Positions 61,572 to 64,000 of a DNA stretch of 64,000 nucleotides are shown piece after piece. The stretch spans positions 62,001 to 126,000 of the forward strand of contig NZ_RCWN01000002.1 in NCBI RefSeq assembly GCF_003668555.1. Reading direction: 5' to 3'. A program made the translations under genes and the position numbers. This DNA comes from Notoacmeibacter ruber (GTDB taxonomy: Bacteria; Pseudomonadota; Alphaproteobacteria; Rhizobiales; Rhizobiaceae). A model generated the notes under the pieces. The model was not told the origin of the DNA, ran no database searches, and was given only the letters and a program-made list of their open reading frames with translations. The stretch's first letter is position 1. The number at the start of each line of letters is the position of its first letter.

Positions 61572-63752
61572 CTAAACCTCGGGCATGCGGTCTATGAACT
61601 TGTCCAGCGTCACCGGATATTCGCGCACCCGCACGCCGGTCGCATTGTAGACCGCATTGGCGATTGCGGCGGCAACGCCGCAAATCCCCAATTCGCCCAC
61701 GCCCTTGCATTTGAGCGGGGAGGAGACGCCGTCGAGCGTATCGAGAAACACCACCTCCTGCTCGGGAATGTCCGCGTGAACGGCAACCTCATATCCGGCA
61801 AGATCGTGATTGGCGAACATGCCCCTACCGGTATCGAGCGCCATCTCCTCGGAAAGCGCTGCACCAACCGCCATGACCATGCCACCGATCACTTGGCTGC
61901 GCGCCGTAACCGGATTGAGAATACGCCCTGCATCGCACACCGCCAGCATGCGACGGACATGCGTTTCGCCAGTCGCCGCATGCACGGCCACTTCGACGAA
62001 ATGCGCCCCGAAGGTCGCCATCAGATAGGCCTCGGTCTGAAAATCCCCGAAATTCATAGAGTCCTCGGCGGTGAATTGGCCATCGAGGTCAGCAAGCGCC
62101 GTGGTGGTATCGCCGGCAACCACATTGCCGTTTTCGAACTCGGCATCCTCGACGCCAAGCTCGTCGGCAATCTTTTCCCGCAAGGCGACGCAGGCGGCAT
62201 AAACGCCGGCAGTCGAGCTCGTTGCGCCGAACTGCCCGCCCGAACCCGAGGACACCGGCCAAGCGCTGTTGCCGAGCTTGACCTCGATATCGTCCATGGT
62301 GAGGCCCATCGTTTCGGCGGCGGTCTCGGCCAGAATAGTATAAGAGCCCGTGCCGATATCGGTCATGTCGGTCTCGATAACGAGCTTGCCGCCCGAGAGC
62401 ATGGCGCGGGCGCCCGATTTCATCGTCATATTGCCGCGATAGGCTCCCGCGACCCCATGCCCAATGAGCCATGCTCCCTCGCGCATACCTCCGGGCGTGG
62501 TGTTGCGGTCGGCCCAGCCAAACCGCTCGGCGCCCGTTTCAAGGCATTGAACGAAATGACGGCCCGAGAAGGGAATTTTCGGCTTGCTTGGGTCGACCTG
62601 GGTGTCGTTGACGATGCGGAACTCGACCGGGTCCATTTCGAGGGCTTCGGCCATCTCATCCATGGCGATCTCGAGCGCCATCAGGCCCGACGCTTCGCCC
62701 GGCGCCCGCATGTCGGACGCCTCGGGCAATTGCATTTCGACGATGTGGTGTTTTACCCGCATACTGGGTGTGGCGTAGAAATGCGGGGTCTGGGCCGTCG
62801 CGTCCTCGCCGCGCCCCCCGGGCAGCGAATGGGACGCCGCCTCGTGCCAGATGCCCGTCAGCTTGCCATTGGCATCGGCTGCGAGCCGGATGCGCTGCAC
62901 GGTTTCGGACCGGTGGGTCGTGTTGTTCATGATGAAGGGGCGCGGCAGCGCCATTTTCACCGGCGCGCCAACCTCGCGCGACCCGATGGCTGCGAGCACC
63001 GCATCGGCCCTGAGCCAGAGCTTGCCGCCAAAACCACCCCCGATATAGGGGCTCTCGACCCTGATCCGCTCCGCAGCGATGCCGAAATTGGTGGCGAGCG
63101 CCTGCTTGTTCCAGTTGATCATCTGGTTGGAGGTCCAGACGGTCATATCCTCGCCGTTCGACCAGTCGACGATCGAAGCGAAGGGCTCCATCATAGCATG
63201 AGTTTCCGACGGCGTGTGATACATCTGATCGACCACCGCCGCCGCATCGCGGAAGGCCGCGTCGACATCGCCGACCATGGTACCCGGCTCTCCCGTGCCT
63301 TCCAGACGCTCGAAGGCGGCACGCAAATCGTAATCGCCATCATCCTGCTCGTACTCGGCGGTGACGAGCGCGGCGGCGGCCCGCGCCTCTTCGAACGTTT
63401 CCGCGACCACGACTGCAATAGCCTGATGATAATGCTCGACCACATCACCGCCAAACAGGCGCGCGACATTGAAATTCCAGATGTCGAGAGGGTCGATTTC
63501 GAGTGTCGTGACGACGGCACGCACGCCGGGCGCCGACCGCGCCGCCTCGGCATCGATGGATACTACACGACCTTGGGCGATGGTTGCGCCGACAGGAAAG
63601 CCGACGAGCTGTCCCTCGACGACATCGTGGCGCTCGTAGGCATAGGGCGCCGTGCCCGTGACCTTCAAAGGCCCATCGATGCGCAAATGCTTCTTGCCGA
63701 CGATCTCGGCATTATCGAAAAGATTGGTTTCGGCAGGCTTGTCGAAGTCCAT
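61572..63752 (-). CDS. Molybdopterin-binding subunit of a xanthine dehydrogenase-family aldehyde oxidoreductase
   Basis: 726-residue large subunit of a molybdenum hydroxylase similar to PaoC/YagR. N-terminal domain: LRIDGPLKVTGTAPYAYERH; Mo-cofactor regions: VESPYIGGGFGGKLWLRADA, MRAPGEASGLMALEIAMDEM, IGTGSYTILAETAAETMG, SSGSGGQFGATSSTAGVY, and the catalytic Glu in CKGVGELGICGVAAAIANAV near the C-terminus. Such enzymes oxidise aldehydes, with electrons passing to Fe-S and FAD subunits. The FAD subunit lies 4 bp upstream; the Fe-S subunit is probably just beyond the window. Confidence 0.92.
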   Translation of the reverse strand: MDFDKPAETNLFDNAEIVGKKHLRIDGPLKVTGTAPYAYERHDVVEGQLVGFPVGATIAQGRVVSIDAEAARSAPGVRAVVTTLEIDPLDIWNFNVARLFGGDVVEHYHQAIAVVVAETFEEARAAAALVTAEYEQDDGDYDLRAAFERLEGTGEPGTMVGDVDAAFRDAAAVVDQMYHTPSETHAMMEPFASIVDWSNGEDMTVWTSNQMINWNKQALATNFGIAAERIRVESPYIGGGFGGKLWLRADAVLAAIGSREVGAPVKMALPRPFIMNNTTHRSETVQRIRLAADANGKLTGIWHEAASHSLPGGRGEDATAQTPHFYATPSMRVKHHIVEMQLPEASDMRAPGEASGLMALEIAMDEMAEALEMDPVEFRIVNDTQVDPSKPKIPFSGRHFVQCLETGAERFGWADRNTTPGGMREGAWLIGHGVAGAYRGNMTMKSGARAMLSGGKLVIETDMTDIGTGSYTILAETAAETMGLTMDDIEVKLGNSAWPVSSGSGGQFGATSSTAGVYAACVALREKIADELGVEDAEFENGNVVAGDTTTALADLDGQFTAEDSMNFGDFQTEAYLMATFGAHFVEVAVHAATGETHVRRMLAVCDAGRILNPVTARSQVIGGMVMAVGAALSEEMALDTGRGMFANHDLAGYEVAVHADIPEQEVVFLDTLDGVSSPLKCKGVGELGICGVAAAIANAVYNATGVRVREYPVTLDKFIDRMPEV

Positions 63753-63756
63753 GATA

Positions 63757-64000
63757 TCAGTCCTCTGCCAGCATGGCGGCGAGCGTGCGCTCAGCCAAGG
63801 TCACCTTGAAGGCGTTCTCCTCGGTCGGCTCGGCGCCTTCCAGAAGGCGCCGCATCACCGCGCGGGCGCCATTGGGCAATTCCGCATCGGCCTCCTCGGA
63901 CCGCCAGGGTTTGGGTGCAACGCCACCAAGCGCCACCCGGCCCGTCCCATCCGCCTGGCGGATGAGGGCCACCGAAACCAGCGCAAACGCATAAGAGGCG
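63757..64000 (-). CDS. FAD-binding subunit of molybdenum hydroxylase (3' part only)
   Basis: The gene runs off the right edge of the window. The visible C-terminal 80 residues match the CO-dehydrogenase flavoprotein C-terminal domain: [28 protein letters not shown], and [18 protein letters not shown] at the end. It precedes the molybdopterin subunit by 4 bp in the same direction, as in paoABC-type operons. Confidence 0.85.
   Translation of the reverse strand, partial: ASYAFALVSVALIRQADGTGRVALGGVAPKPWRSEEADAELPNGARAVMRRLLEGAEPTEENAFKVTLAERTLAAMLAED

Noticed and set aside
61332..63809. 825-codon plus-strand frame over the molybdopterin subunit
   Set aside because: Antisense to a clear xanthine dehydrogenase-family gene; the His/Arg-rich composition is typical of a shadow frame.
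1..64000. CRISPR arrays, rRNA or tRNA genes
   Set aside because: No regularly spaced repeats and no tRNA- or rRNA-like sequence was recognised by reading; a tRNAscan or minced run would settle it.

Overview
The window looks like an alphaproteobacterium, most likely Hyphomicrobiales (Rhizobiales). It is GC-rich, carries an Agrobacterium-style vir system, and has the TRAP, CoA-catabolism and xanthine-dehydrogenase-type genes common in that class. It is mosaic accessory DNA (a plasmid, ICE or genomic island), with insertion-sequence remnants, a resolvase, toxin-antitoxin genes and several decayed genes.

1-25.4 kb: a complete T-DNA-type transfer apparatus in two convergent transcription units. 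On the plus strand one tight array reads VirD1, VirD2 relaxase, a 77-residue orphan, a VirE1-like small acidic protein, a VirE2-like protein (525 aa), an 829-aa protein, a 200-aa basic protein, a 774-aa VirE2-like protein, the VirD4 coupling protein and a 593-aa protein with an internal duplication. On the minus strand virB1-virB4, a small lipoprotein, virB5, virB6 and virB8-virB11 encode the secretion channel. The 525-, 829- and 774-aa proteins share a short module and appear to be relatives of VirE2, the single-stranded-DNA-binding effector of Agrobacterium. Most cargo candidates end in Arg-rich tails, as VirB/D4 substrates do, and four carry basic clusters resembling nuclear localisation signals. 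No VirA/VirG, VirC or T-DNA border was recognised. This system is the main point of interest.

26.2-39.0 kb: a catabolic segment bracketed by two decayed insertion sequences (IS3-type, then ISNCY-type). A minus-strand operon encodes a CoA-transferase, acyl-CoA dehydrogenase, MaoC hydratase, CitE-type lyase and a DctQ/DctM/DctP TRAP transporter. A divergent IclR regulator, a PAS-LuxR regulator, a thiolase and an AMP-forming CoA ligase follow. The gene set fits uptake, CoA activation, dehydrogenation, hydration and cleavage of a short branched dicarboxylate.

39.2-42.3 kb: a redox-stress cluster with a truncated globin fragment, a cysteine-rich COG2345/SufR-like regulator, superoxide dismutase, 7Fe ferredoxin, a flavin reductase-like protein and a DoxX protein.

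42.3-57.4 kb: a gene-poor stretch, an exported RHS-repeat polymorphic toxin with a candidate immunity gene, a phage-tail fragment, an FMN reductase/MarR divergent pair with a palindromic operator, a serine resolvase, VapBC, an unrecognised two-gene operon whose second product looks HEPN-like, a truncated EAL gene, and a GSU2403-type nucleotidyltransferase preceded by a 15-bp perfect palindrome.

57.8-64 kb: a diguanylate cyclase, two LysE/RhtB exporters, remnants of an EamA transporter and a short-chain dehydrogenase, and the molybdenum and (partial) FAD subunits of a xanthine dehydrogenase-family aldehyde oxidoreductase.
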